Positions 40,966-49,602 of a stretch of DNA of 64,000 nucleotides are shown here, piece by piece (positions within the stretch are counted from its first letter, which is position 1; each line of letters starts with the position of its first letter). The stretch is taken from the NCBI GenBank assembly GCA_050110875.1, contig CP188828.1, positions 2,914,001 through 2,978,000 of the forward strand, in the 5' to 3' direction. This DNA comes from Methyloligella sp050110875 (GTDB taxonomy: Bacteria; Pseudomonadota; Alphaproteobacteria; Rhizobiales; Methyloligellaceae). The notes beneath the pieces are model-generated. The model was not told where the DNA came from. It did not search any database and was given only the letters and a program-made list of their open reading frames with translations. Position numbers and translations under genes: made by a program.

Positions 40966-42216
40966 TCATTGCAGGGCAACGGCCTCTGATGCCGGCGCGG
41001 ATTCGGCGCGCGTCATCCGCCGGACCGCGACATGCATCCAAAGCAGAAGACCGCCGACGAGCAGGAAGAGCAGCATGAAGCAGCTCGTCCAAAGGCCGGT
41101 CGTGTCCCGCAGCGCGCCGAAGGCGAGCGGCAGGAAGAAGCCGCCGAGACCGCCGATCATGCCGACCAGCCCGCCGACCGCGCCGACGCTGTTCGGGTAA
41201 TAGACGGGGATGTGCTTGTAGACGGCAGCCTTGCCGAGGCTCATGAAGAAGCCGAGCACGAAGACCACGCCGATGAAGACCAGTGGGCCAACCCCGATAA
41301 GGCCTGACTGGGCCGGCGGCATGGAAAGGATGAAGCAGGACACGAGCGACACGGCGAGCGTCCAATACATGACCTTCCGCGCCCCCATGCGGTCGGACAG
41401 ATAGCCGCCATAGGCCCGGAAGATCGCGCCGGGGATGGAATAGGCCGCGCCGATCATGCCGGCCGTGGCGATGTCGAAGCCGTAGACGCCGATCAGGTAG
41501 CGGGGCAGCCAAAGGGCCAGAGCCACGAAGGCGCCGAACACGAAGAAGTAATAGGCCGCGAAGCGCCAGACCTGGACATGTTGCAGCGGCTTGAACTCCG
41601 CCCAGAAGCTGCGCTTCTCGTCCTCGGTGTCCGATACCGGGTTTTCAGACAGGAACCAGAAGCCGATCGCCGTGACGAGCAGCACGCTCGCCCAGATCTG
41701 CGCCACCGCCTGCCAGCCCAGCGCGACCAGCACGAAGGGTGCGACGAAGCTGGTGACCGCGGCGCCGACATTGCCGACCCCGAAGATGCCCAGCGCCGTT
41801 CCCTGGGCTTTGGCTGGGAAGAAGCGCGAGACATAGGCCACGCCGACTGCGAAGGATCCGCCGGCAAGCCCGACGCCGACGGCCGCGCCGAGGATCGCCG
41901 TATAGCTCTCCGCATGGGCGAGCAGGAAAGTCGCCAGCGCTGCGGCGACCATGGTCGCTGTAAACACCAGCCGGCCGCCATAGCGGTCGGTCAGCACCCC
42001 AAGCACGATGCGCGACAGGGACCCCGTGAGGATCGGCGTGCCCACCAGAAGGCCGAACTCCGTCTCGGTCAGCCCGAGATCGTCGGCGATACGCACGCCG
42101 ATAATCGAAAAGATGGTCCACACCGCGAAGCAGGCGGTGAAGGCGACGGTGGATAGCGAGAGCGCCCGCGTCGAATCCGAACCCCAATCGATCTTCTTGA
42201 GCAGAGTGTTTGTCAT
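40966..42216 (-). CDS. narK: NarK/NasA-type nitrate/nitrite transporter
   Basis: A 416-residue MFS transporter with 12 TM segments. Nitrate signature motifs are GLTETEFGLLVGTPILTGSLSRIVLG and the paired GVGNVGAAVTSFVAPF and GMIGGLGGFFLPLAFG; the charged loop GVLTDRYGGR is the MFS motif A. It should import nitrate for NasA and may export nitrite. GGGAGAATGAG precedes ATG 42216. It is the first gene of the operon and is separated from its promoter by an untranslated leader with ANTAR-type hairpins and a terminator. Confidence 0.94.
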   Translation of the reverse strand: MTNTLLKKIDWGSDSTRALSLSTVAFTACFAVWTIFSIIGVRIADDLGLTETEFGLLVGTPILTGSLSRIVLGVLTDRYGGRLVFTATMVAAALATFLLAHAESYTAILGAAVGVGLAGGSFAVGVAYVSRFFPAKAQGTALGIFGVGNVGAAVTSFVAPFVLVALGWQAVAQIWASVLLVTAIGFWFLSENPVSDTEDEKRSFWAEFKPLQHVQVWRFAAYYFFVFGAFVALALWLPRYLIGVYGFDIATAGMIGAAYSIPGAIFRAYGGYLSDRMGARKVMYWTLAVSLVSCFILSMPPAQSGLIGVGPLVFIGVVFVLGFFMSLGKAAVYKHIPVYYPNSVGAVGGLVGMIGGLGGFFLPLAFGALRDTTGLWTSCFMLLFLLVGGLLLWMHVAVRRMTRAESAPASEAVALQ

Positions 42217-42269
42217 CTCATTCTCCCGTTGGCGCCGCCGAAGCGGCTGCTTTTGACTGCTCCAGAAAC

Positions 42270-42335
42270 AAAAAAAGCTGCCGGCCAGGAGACCGCGCCC
42301 ACGCAACGGGTCGCGATGTCCTGATCGGCAGCTTT
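42270..42335 (-). terminator. Leader terminator (attenuator) before narK
   Basis: On the minus strand AAAGCTGCCG (42335-42326) pairs perfectly with CGGCAGCTTT (42283-42274). A second stem, CAGGA/TCCTG, sits inside, and a run of seven Ts ends at 42270. It lies 54 bases before the narK ATG in the leader, so readthrough must be regulated. Confidence 0.88.
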
Positions 42336-42341
42336 GCCTGG

Positions 42342-42388
42342 GGCGCCCGCCATTGGACGCCGATATATGGATGGGCCGAACGTTGGCC
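42342..42388 (-). ncRNA. ANTAR-type two-hairpin leader element (NasT target)
   Basis: Hairpin P2 (42361-42342 on minus) is GGCGTCC-AATGGC-GGGCGCC: a 7-bp stem with a six-base loop having A at 1 and G at 4, exactly the ANTAR loop rule. Hairpin P1 (42388-42374) is GGCC-AACGTTC-GGCC; its loop starts A..G (A1, G4) but has seven bases. The terminator follows six bases after P2. NasT, encoded upstream, has the matching ANTAR domain. Confidence 0.75.
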
Positions 42389-42400
42389 TGCCTGCAGTGC

Positions 42401-42417
42401 AGCAGGAATTATGCCAA
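42401..42417 (-). promoter_or_regulatory. Sigma-54 promoter of the narK-nirBD-nasA-cysG operon
   Basis: On minus this reads TTGGCATAATTCCTGCT: GG at -24 and GC at -12 are separated by exactly 10 bases, and TTGGCA is perfect. Transcription would start near 42390, directly before hairpin P1. Nitrogen control (NtrC with RpoN) is implied. Confidence 0.8.
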
Positions 42418-42465
42418 CTTGCGGGCGTCTAAAATATGCGTTTTATATCAGTGTATTACGGATTC

Positions 42466-42482
42466 TGCGTCATTCGAACGCA
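42466..42482 (-). promoter_or_regulatory. Candidate NtrC-type site 1
   Basis: The dyad TGCGT-N7-ACGCA spans 17 bp, as does the NtrC site TGCACC-N5-GGTGCA, but the inner bases differ. It is about 84 bp upstream of the predicted sigma-54 start. Confidence 0.35.
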
Positions 42483-42512
42483 GGCGCCGGACCCGACCGA
42501 TCCATTGGCACT

Positions 42513-42529
42513 TGCCTAGGCGGAACGCA
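42513..42529 (-). promoter_or_regulatory. Candidate NtrC-type site 2
   Basis: TGC-N11-GCA (minus TGCGTTCCGCCTAGGCA) keeps the outer bases of an NtrC site but little inner symmetry. Its centre is 47 bp from site 1. Weak on its own. Confidence 0.25.
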
Positions 42530-42561
42530 CATTCGTTGTGCAGCGCGGCATAAATGAGCAC

Positions 42562-43797
42562 TCAGTCTCTCGCGCTAGGCGCTTGCGCGGCGATATAGGC
42601 GTCGAGTTCGTCCGGATCGAACAGGCTGCGGTCGAAAAACCCGTCCGGACCGAGGATCAGGCTGGCCCCCGCCGAGCCCACCGGCGTTGCCGTCTGCAGA
42701 GCGCCTTCCACCTTCGCATTGGCGCCCGGAAGCGCGACGCCGAGCGGCTTCAGAGCCTCCCGATAGAGATCCGGCCGATAGGTCTGCCGCGCGATCTCCG
42801 CATGCTCCTCGGAATGGGCCACCTGACCCCAGCGCACCATTTGGCTGTAGAACCACAGAGCATGGCTTTTCCAGGGGAAGGTCGCGGCCTTGTCATGGGT
42901 CAGGAAGAAATCCTCCGCCGTGATCGTCTCTCCGCCGCCCGTGACGATCTCGCCGGTGAGCGCCGGCATCATCCAGTCCGCCGGCCGGTCTACATAGGCG
43001 GCACCGGAAAGCAGCCGGGCGAGTTCCTCGGTATTGTCCGGAGACGCGCACCAAAGGGCCGCGCGGTAGACCGCCCGCAAGAGGGCGGCGAGGGCATCGG
43101 GATTCTGCTCCGCCCAATGCGACTGGACGCCGAGCACCTTCTCCGGGCTGGAGCGCCAGATGAGAGACTTCGCCGTGACGATGCGGCCGCTCCCGGTCAT
43201 CACCGCGGCGGTGTTCCAGGGCTCGCCCACGCAATAGCCGTCGACATTTCCGGAAGCCAGAGCATCCGCCATCAGGGGCGGCGGCAGGATCAGGATTTCG
43301 ATATCCCGGTCCGGATCGATGCCGCAGGCGGCCAGCCAATAGCGCAGCTCGTAATTATGCCCCGAATAGGGATGCACCACGCCGAAGCGGAACTTCCCGC
43401 CGCTCTCGGCGGTATCCGAGATCACCGCCTTCAGCGCCTCGCCCGCCGCCTTGGGTTCGAGGCCGGAAGGCGCCCCCCGGTCAACCATCTGTTCCCAGAG
43501 ACGGTTGGAGACAGTCACCGCATTCCCGCCGAGACCCAGCGCCATCGGCGCAACGGTATGGGACGCGAGCGGCGTCAGTCCGAGGTTGCAGGCGATCGGC
43601 ATCGGCGCCAGCATCTGGGCAACTTGGAAATGACCCACCGCCAGCCTGTCCCGGATATTGGCCCAGGAGCTTTCGCGGATCAGAGTGAGCGCGACTCCCT
43701 CCGCCTCCGCGAAGCCCTTCTCCTTGGCCGCGACCAGCACGGCGCTGTCCAGCAGCGGTATGATCCCGGCGGTGATGTGAAATGGCGCGTCGCTCAC
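42562..43797 (-). CDS. nasS: Nitrate/nitrite sensor NasS
   Basis: A 411-residue protein of the NrtA/CmpA nitrate-binding fold (FHITAGIIPLLDSAVLVAAKEKGFAEAEGVALTLIRESSWANIRDRL, GNVDGYCVGEPWN, WRSSPEKVLGVQSHWAEQNP, in pieces). There is no signal peptide or lipobox, so it stays in the cytoplasm. That and its coupling to nasT identify NasS, which holds NasT inactive until it binds nitrate or nitrite. The start overlaps the nasT stop by four bases. It ends 145 bases before the predicted promoter site of narK. Confidence 0.9.
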   Translation of the reverse strand: MSDAPFHITAGIIPLLDSAVLVAAKEKGFAEAEGVALTLIRESSWANIRDRLAVGHFQVAQMLAPMPIACNLGLTPLASHTVAPMALGLGGNAVTVSNRLWEQMVDRGAPSGLEPKAAGEALKAVISDTAESGGKFRFGVVHPYSGHNYELRYWLAACGIDPDRDIEILILPPPLMADALASGNVDGYCVGEPWNTAAVMTGSGRIVTAKSLIWRSSPEKVLGVQSHWAEQNPDALAALLRAVYRAALWCASPDNTEELARLLSGAAYVDRPADWMMPALTGEIVTGGGETITAEDFFLTHDKAATFPWKSHALWFYSQMVRWGQVAHSEEHAEIARQTYRPDLYREALKPLGVALPGANAKVEGALQTATPVGSAGASLILGPDGFFDRSLFDPDELDAYIAAQAPSARD

Positions 43798-44393
43798 GAC
43801 TTGTCTCCCGGATCGAGCAGCCCCGCCGCCGTCACGAGGCTTTGCGCGATCTCGATAATCTTGCGGTTCTGGTTCATGGCCGTGGCACGCAGCATCCCAT
43901 AGGCCTCTTCTTCCGTAAGCCCCTTGGAGCGCATGAGAATGCCTTTGGCGCGATCGATCACCTTCCGGTTCTCGAGCTCCCCGCGCGCCTCCTCCAATTC
44001 CCGCGTCAGCCGCGAGAAGGCGTTGAAGCGGCTCACGGCCATATCGAGGATCGCCTTCACCCGCTCCTTCTTGAGACCGTCCACCACATAGGCGGAGACC
44101 CCGGCATCCACCGCCGCCTCGATCGACGCCTCGTCCGAGCGATCGACGAACATGGCGACCGGCCGCTTCACCGCGCGCGAGAGCTGGAACATGTTCTCCA
44201 GCATGTCGCGGTTCGGATTTTCCAGATCGATGAAGATGACGTCGGGATTGATGTCGGCGATCTTCCCAGCCACGCCGGCCATGTCGTGAACCAACGTGAC
44301 ATTCTCGTAGCCGGCCTCGCGCAGCCCCGCCTCGATGATCGAGGCGCGGATCTGATTTTCGTCGATGACGAGGACGGTGAGAGGAGTGACCAT
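43794..44393 (-). CDS. nasT: ANTAR antiterminator NasT
   Basis: This 199-residue protein has a receiver-like domain (LTVLVIDENQIRASII, acceptor-position D56 in DVIFIDLENP) followed by a coiled linker. The ANTAR RNA-binding domain spans about 130-190 (VIDRAKGILMRSKGLTEEEAYGMLRATAMNQNRKI). NasT binds paired hexaloop hairpins in nas leaders and prevents termination. The hairpins at 42342-42388 before narK are the evident target. It is freed from NasS by nitrate or nitrite rather than by phosphorylation. Confidence 0.93.
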   Translation of the reverse strand: MVTPLTVLVIDENQIRASIIEAGLREAGYENVTLVHDMAGVAGKIADINPDVIFIDLENPNRDMLENMFQLSRAVKRPVAMFVDRSDEASIEAAVDAGVSAYVVDGLKKERVKAILDMAVSRFNAFSRLTRELEEARGELENRKVIDRAKGILMRSKGLTEEEAYGMLRATAMNQNRKIIEIAQSLVTAAGLLDPGDKS

Positions 44394-44644
44394 CGGGCTT
44401 CCGTAATCAGGACGAGGCGCGGGGTCTAGCCTTTTGAGAAAACAGGGTTGCGTTTCCGGCGGCTCTTATCGTCGCGCGTTTTCCATGCAGGCCGGCTGGA
44501 TCGCTGAGAAAGACAGGGAAGACGCGACCTCCACCGAATATCGTTGCATCGCGCAATCGTATGGAAGAATGCCGCAACAAGAAGACAACAGAGATGAACG
44601 ATGCTTTCCTCAAATAGGGGATCGCCGAGGGGGTGGGAAAGGTC

Positions 44645-46042
44645 GTGACGTCTCGCGAATCGCATGCAGCGGCAAAGCCCGGCATCGGGAGCAAACCGGC
44701 TTTCCGGGGCCGGCTGTCGCAACTCGCCTTCGCGGCGATGGCTTTTCTGCTCTTGGCTTGGCCGGCCACCGGCAAAGCCGCCTGCTTCGACATCGAATCG
44801 GCCATCCGGCCTCAACCGAGCACCCTTGAGAGGTGGCGCGCTTCATGGGCGGATCGCGGTATCTCTGTCGGCGGCAGCTATACCGGCGAAGTCTTCGCCA
44901 ATATCGCCGGCGGCCTCGACGAAACCGCCACCTATGACGGGCTGCTGGATCTGTTCGTCACCGCCGATCTCGATCGGCTTGCCGGCTGGCGGGGCCTCTG
45001 CTTCCACGCCGAGGGCTTCCAGATCCACGGCGAGAGCATCACGGCAGAAGGGACTGGCAGCCTGGCTCCTGCGAGCAGCATCGAGGCCGATCCCGCAACC
45101 CGGCTGTCGGAAATCTGGTTGCAGCAGAACTTGCTGCAGGGGCACGCCTCCATCCGCTTCGGTCAATTGGCTGCCGATAAGGAGTTCATACTCAGCGGCG
45201 AGGCCGCCCATTTCCTGAATGCCACCTGGGGCTGGCCGACCATCGCAGCCTTCGATACCCCCCAGGGCGGGCCGGCCTACCCGATGGCCGCGCCTGGCGT
45301 CCGTCTGGCGCTGCACCCCAACGAGCGGCTCGATTTCAGGTTTGCGATCTTCAACGGCCGGGTCGCCGAGCCTTGCAGCGAGGAGGACCCACAGCTCTGC
45401 AACCTCCACGGGGTGGCGTTTCCGCTTGACGATCCGCCGCTCATGCTGGGGGAGATGGCTGCCCGCTATCACCTCGCAAACCGTCTGCCGGGGGAGCTCA
45501 AGCTTGGCGGCTGGTACCACTTCGACGAATTCGAAGAAATGCACTTCAACGCGGGCGGCAGATCCATCGTCGTCACCAGATTTGCCGGTGCGTTGCTGGG
45601 CAACAATTACGGCCTCTACGCCATCGTGAACCAGAAAATCTGGCAGCCCCACGATGCGCAGAACGATGCCGGAATTTCCCTGTTCGGCCGGGTGATGGGG
45701 GCCCCCGAAAGCAGCAACCTCGTCGATTTCTACGCCGATGTGGGCGTGATCGTGAAAGGAATGGTGGCAGCGCGCCCCGACGACGTGCTCGCGCTGGGCT
45801 TTGCCTATACCGACGTTTCCGACAGCGTCGGCGCGTTCGAGGTCGAGACCGGCGCCATGATAGCCCGCTCATACGAATCCCTGGCGGAGATGACCTATAC
45901 CCTGTCGCTCCGGGACACATGGAAGATCCAGACGGGTCTCGAATATATCTGGCATCCCGGCGGCGGCTACAGCTTGCCGCCCAGCGATCGTGCACTCGAC
46001 AACGCCCTCGTCATCGGGACACGCTCCATCTGGACGTTCTAA
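44645..46042 (+). CDS. OprB-family carbohydrate-selective porin
   Basis: The 465-residue outer-membrane protein begins with a long basic leader and a hydrophobic signal segment (LAFAAMAFLLLAWPATGKAA). The OprB pattern follows (RGISVGGSYTGEVFANIAGGLDETATYDGLLDLFVTADLDRL, LSEIWLQQNLLQGHASIRFGQLAADKEFI, ATWGWPTIAAFDTPQGGPAYP, in pieces) and it ends with aromatic F (IGTRSIWTF). It should let sugars or similar solutes cross the outer membrane. GTG 44645 is chosen because GGGAAAGG lies just upstream; GTG 44633 is an alternative. The PQQ sugar dehydrogenase elsewhere in the window could use such a route, which is speculative. Confidence 0.85.
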   Translation: MTSRESHAAAKPGIGSKPAFRGRLSQLAFAAMAFLLLAWPATGKAACFDIESAIRPQPSTLERWRASWADRGISVGGSYTGEVFANIAGGLDETATYDGLLDLFVTADLDRLAGWRGLCFHAEGFQIHGESITAEGTGSLAPASSIEADPATRLSEIWLQQNLLQGHASIRFGQLAADKEFILSGEAAHFLNATWGWPTIAAFDTPQGGPAYPMAAPGVRLALHPNERLDFRFAIFNGRVAEPCSEEDPQLCNLHGVAFPLDDPPLMLGEMAARYHLANRLPGELKLGGWYHFDEFEEMHFNAGGRSIVVTRFAGALLGNNYGLYAIVNQKIWQPHDAQNDAGISLFGRVMGAPESSNLVDFYADVGVIVKGMVAARPDDVLALGFAYTDVSDSVGAFEVETGAMIARSYESLAEMTYTLSLRDTWKIQTGLEYIWHPGGGYSLPPSDRALDNALVIGTRSIWTF

Positions 46043-46175
46043 TTCGAGAAGACGGAGCGCCCCGGAAAGCGCCGGAGCATTGGCTAACTCTCTGAAATTT
46101 TGGCGTTCTCCACATTATCATTGCCGCGCGACCAAATTCTTGACGCGGAACTGAACAGACCATTAACCTTTGCGC

Positions 46176-46340
46176 CGACGGTTCCCGATCGGGATCAAAA
46201 GGGAACGCGGTGCGAGCTTCGCTCAATGCCGCGACTGCCCCCGCAACTGTGAGCGGCGAGCTTCCTGCCATGAGAGTCACTGGGCTTTTCGCCTGGGAAG
46301 ACGGCAGGCGGCACCGACCCGCAAGTCAGGAGACCTGCCG
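46176..46340 (+). ncRNA. Cobalamin riboswitch
   Basis: The conserved parts appear in order: GACGGTTCCC, GATCAAAAGGGAACGCGGTGCG (split), AATGCCGCGACTGCCCCCGC, AACTGTGAGCGG, a variable stem ending near CTGGGAAGACGGC, GCACCGACCCGC, and the B12 box AGTCAGGAGACCTGCC at 46324-46339. It lies 135 bases before the TonB receptor start and should repress it when adenosylcobalamin is plentiful. The rest of 46043-46474 shows nothing else recognisable. Confidence 0.93.
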
Positions 46341-46474
46341 TCATCCGCGGTCATGCGCGAACAAGTCGAGCGGGGTGTCTCGGCTGGTGCTGAACCGTTG
46401 CGCATATTTCAAGCGCCAAGGGGGAAGGGCTCGTTCGCGGTGACGTGACGTGAATCACCGCGAGGAGTACTCCC

Positions 46475-48781
46475 GTGTTTTCGAAAATATGGCTTTATCA
46501 CTTCGCCCGGTCGGCGAAGACGATCTCCCTTTTCTCATTTTCCGCGTTTGCATTTTTCGCTTCGGCCACCGTCGCCTTCGGCCAGGAGGAAACGGACGAG
46601 GCGGGCGACACTTACGAGCTCGACCCCATCGTCGTTGAGGCGCCCAACCAGGCCCCGACCCCGCGTCCGAGCAGCAGCAGCAGCAGGAGCAGCCGGTCGT
46701 CCGCGCCGGCGCCGGTTCCGGCTGCCGGCCCCGTCGATACCGAAAGCGCCGCACAGGCGGCCGGCCCGTCCACCCCGGCGGCCGACTCGCTCAATCTGAA
46801 CAGCGAGGCCGACAGCGGCAGCCGTCTCGGCCTCACCCCGTTCGAGACACCGGCCAGCATCGACATCATTCCCAACGAGGAGATGGTCGAGCGCGGCCAG
46901 CAGACCGTTCACGAGGCCGTCACACAGGATGCGCCCGGCATCACCTGGCTCGGCGCGCCGGGCAATGGCGGCGGCTCCTACAGCGCCCGCGGCTTCGACG
47001 GCGTGAACTCGGTGATGAATCTCTATGACGGCACGCGCTTCTATGTCGGATCGGGCACCATCACCTTTCCATTCGACACCTGGAGCGCCGAGCGGATCGA
47101 GGTCTTGCACGGCCCGGCGTCGGTTCTCTACGGCGAAGGCGCGATCGGCGGCATCATCAATGTCGTGCCCAAGAAGCCGACCTTCGAACGCATCAACCGG
47201 GGACAGATATCGTTCGACGATCAGGGCCAGAAGCGGGCCGCTTGGGACAGCGGCGGAGCGATCGGCGACAAGGTCGCCTATCGCTTGAACATCGCCGGCC
47301 AGGACACCGATGGCTGGCTGGATCAGAACGGCGACTTCAAGGATCTGATGATCGCCGGCTCCATCCTCTACGAGGTGAATCCCGATCTGAAGATCACCCT
47401 GTCGAACGATTACGGGTATCAGGAGCCGCTTCGATATTTCGGCACGCCGCTGGTCGATGGCCGCGTCTTGAACGGCATCCGGTTCAAGAACTACAACGTC
47501 GACGACAGCGTGGTGGAGTTCCGGGACAACTGGACCCAGTTGAAGGCGGAATGGACCCCGACCGAAAACCTCAAGTTCCGCAATACGGCATACTACGTCA
47601 CCTCTGACCGCCATTGGCGGAACGTGGAAAGCTATCTCTATCGGCCGATCGCCAACGACATCTTCCGCGATGTCTATATCGAGATCTTCCACGAGCAGGA
47701 GCAGATCGGGAACCGCTTCGACGCCAGCCTGAAGCACGATCTGTTCGGGATGAAGAACGAGGTGCTGGTCGGCTTCGACGTCAACCATATCGACTTCAAG
47801 CATACCAACAATTCGCCTTATGGCGGCAGCTCGACGGTCGGTCTCTATGACTTCAGTCCCGGCCGCTTCCTGCGGGTCGATCCCACCACCCCGGGCTTCA
47901 AGTCGAAGACCAGTCAAGCCTCCGTCTTCGCCGAGAACCATCTGCACCTGACGGACGACATCTCCGTGCTTGCCGGCTTCCGCTACGACGCGCCGGATGT
48001 CGAGCGCATCGATCTGCGCGATTCGGCCAACAATTTCGGCAAGAGCCTCGACTCGTTCAGCTGGCGCGTCGGCGCTGTGTGGAACCCGTTCCGGAACACG
48101 GCCCTCTATGCGCAATACGCGACCGGCGCCGATCCGGTGACCAGCCTGATCACCATGAACGTCTCCAGTGCGGATTTCGAGCTCTCGACCGGTCGTCAGA
48201 TCGAAGTGGGCATCAAACAGACCTTCTGGAACGATCGCGCCGAGCTGACCCTGGCAGGGTATCGAATCGAGAAGGACAATCTCCTCACCACGGACCCGTT
48301 CAACTCGGCGCTGACGGTGCAGGTCGGCGAGCAGTCCTCCGAAGGCGTCGAGGCGGCGCTCTCCGTGGCGGTCACCGAGACCATACGGGCCGACGGCAAC
48401 CTGGCGCTGTTGAACGCTCAATACGATGTGTTCAATCAGGACGTGGGCGGCACCGTCGTCTCCTATGCCGGCAACACGCCCCGCAACGTGCCGGAGCAGG
48501 TCGCCAATCTCTGGGTGAGTTGGGCCTTCGCGCCGCGTTGGACGGCGCGCGGCGGCCTGCAATATGTCGGCAGCGTCTATAGCGACTACGCCAATCAGTA
48601 TGAGCGGCCGAGCTTCACCGTCGTGAACGCCATGCTGGACTTCCAGGTCACCGAGAGCTCGGTGCTGAGTTTGCGCGGCTTCAACCTCTTCGACGAGGTT
48701 TACGCCCAGACCGGCAACAGCAACACCTGGCGGTTGGGGCAGCCGCAGACCTTCGAACTCACCTACAATATCGGCTTCTGA
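46475..48781 (+). CDS. TonB-dependent outer-membrane receptor under B12 control
   Basis: A 768-residue receptor with a signal segment (ISLFSFSAFAFFASATVAFG). The TonB-box-like YELDPIVVEAP is followed by a long low-complexity linker rich in S, P and A (about 60-115) before the plug (TPFETPASIDIIPNEEMVERGQQTVHEAV, RIEVLHGPASVLYGEGAIGGIINVVPKKP, in pieces). A 22-strand barrel ends in GF. Sequence style is closer to siderophore receptors than to classical BtuB, but the cobalamin riboswitch and following ABC genes point to B12, cobinamide or a cobalt complex. GTG 46475 has GAGGAG upstream. Confidence 0.9.
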   Translation: MFSKIWLYHFARSAKTISLFSFSAFAFFASATVAFGQEETDEAGDTYELDPIVVEAPNQAPTPRPSSSSSRSSRSSAPAPVPAAGPVDTESAAQAAGPSTPAADSLNLNSEADSGSRLGLTPFETPASIDIIPNEEMVERGQQTVHEAVTQDAPGITWLGAPGNGGGSYSARGFDGVNSVMNLYDGTRFYVGSGTITFPFDTWSAERIEVLHGPASVLYGEGAIGGIINVVPKKPTFERINRGQISFDDQGQKRAAWDSGGAIGDKVAYRLNIAGQDTDGWLDQNGDFKDLMIAGSILYEVNPDLKITLSNDYGYQEPLRYFGTPLVDGRVLNGIRFKNYNVDDSVVEFRDNWTQLKAEWTPTENLKFRNTAYYVTSDRHWRNVESYLYRPIANDIFRDVYIEIFHEQEQIGNRFDASLKHDLFGMKNEVLVGFDVNHIDFKHTNNSPYGGSSTVGLYDFSPGRFLRVDPTTPGFKSKTSQASVFAENHLHLTDDISVLAGFRYDAPDVERIDLRDSANNFGKSLDSFSWRVGAVWNPFRNTALYAQYATGADPVTSLITMNVSSADFELSTGRQIEVGIKQTFWNDRAELTLAGYRIEKDNLLTTDPFNSALTVQVGEQSSEGVEAALSVAVTETIRADGNLALLNAQYDVFNQDVGGTVVSYAGNTPRNVPEQVANLWVSWAFAPRWTARGGLQYVGSVYSDYANQYERPSFTVVNAMLDFQVTESSVLSLRGFNLFDEVYAQTGNSNTWRLGQPQTFELTYNIGF

Positions 48782-48795
48782 GAGAGAGTCCGAAG

Positions 48796-49602
48796 GTGAC
48801 CCGGAAAGCTGCCGCGATGGCCGTTCGATTGGCCGACCTCTGGTGCCGGAGAGGTGGCAATGACGTGTTGAAGGGCATCGACCTGGATGTCGAGGAGGGC
48901 ACCGTCCTCGGCATCCTTGGCCCGAACGGATGCGGCAAGAGCACGTTGCTGCGCTGCATCGCCGGGCTGCAGCGGCCGAGCGCCGGCGAGGTCTTTCTGG
49001 AGGGGAGGGCGGTTCACCGTCTTGCTCCTTCGGCCATCGCCAAGCGTCTCGCCCTTCAGGGCCAGGATACCGAATCCGCCCTCGGCTTCTCCGTGCGCGA
49101 CGTGATCGGTCTGGGACGGCTGGCCCACCGCCGAGGCTTCTTCACCGGCGAGAATAGCCGCGATATGGACGTCGTCGAGCAGGCCCTCGGCGCCCTCGAG
49201 TTGCAGGCTTTCGCAGAGCGGCCCGTCGAGACCCTCTCGGGTGGCGAACGCCAAAGGGTGACGATCGCCCGCGCCCTTGCCCAACAGCCCGCCGTCATGC
49301 TGCTCGACGAGCCGACCAATCATCTCGACATCCAGCATCGCTTTTCCGTGCTGGGCCTGATCCGGCGCTTGGGAATCACCGTCGTTGCCGTTCTGCACGA
49401 TATCGAGCTCGCCGCGCGCAGCTGCGATCGCATCTTGCTCATGAAGGGTGGTCGGATCGTTGCGGATGGAACCCCGGCCGAGGCCCTGACGCGCGCCCAT
49501 CTGCGCACCGTCTTCGCCGTCGATGCCGAGATCGAGATGGACCCGAAGACGGGCCGGCTCCGTATCGACCTTTCGCCCCTGGAAGAGGAGAACGCCTTAT
49601 GA
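48796..49602 (+). CDS. ABC transporter ATP-binding protein (BtuD/FepC type)
   Basis: This 268-residue ATPase has Walker A GPNGCGKST, Q-loop region LALQGQDTESA, signature LSGGERQRV, Walker B VMLLDEPTNHLD and the switch histidine in VLHDIELA. It belongs to the FecE/BtuD subgroup that energises FecCD permeases. It starts with GTG 48796, 14 bases after the receptor gene, and ends overlapping the binding-protein gene (ATGA). ATG 48817 is an alternative start. Confidence 0.93.
   Translation: MTRKAAAMAVRLADLWCRRGGNDVLKGIDLDVEEGTVLGILGPNGCGKSTLLRCIAGLQRPSAGEVFLEGRAVHRLAPSAIAKRLALQGQDTESALGFSVRDVIGLGRLAHRRGFFTGENSRDMDVVEQALGALELQAFAERPVETLSGGERQRVTIARALAQQPAVMLLDEPTNHLDIQHRFSVLGLIRRLGITVVAVLHDIELAARSCDRILLMKGGRIVADGTPAEALTRAHLRTVFAVDAEIEMDPKTGRLRIDLSPLEEENAL

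Noticed and set aside
40970..41512. Extension of the nirB frame by about 190 codons
   Set aside because: It overlaps narK in another frame and has no NirB-like sequence; the family N-terminus starts at the ATG near 40945.
44544..44556. TTGCATCGCGCAA dyad upstream of nasT
   Set aside because: It is short and isolated, lies far from both starts, and no matching regulator could be named.
46535..48562. Long open frame of 675 codons on minus, opposite the TonB receptor
   Set aside because: It is antisense to a clear TonB-dependent receptor and lacks domain motifs.
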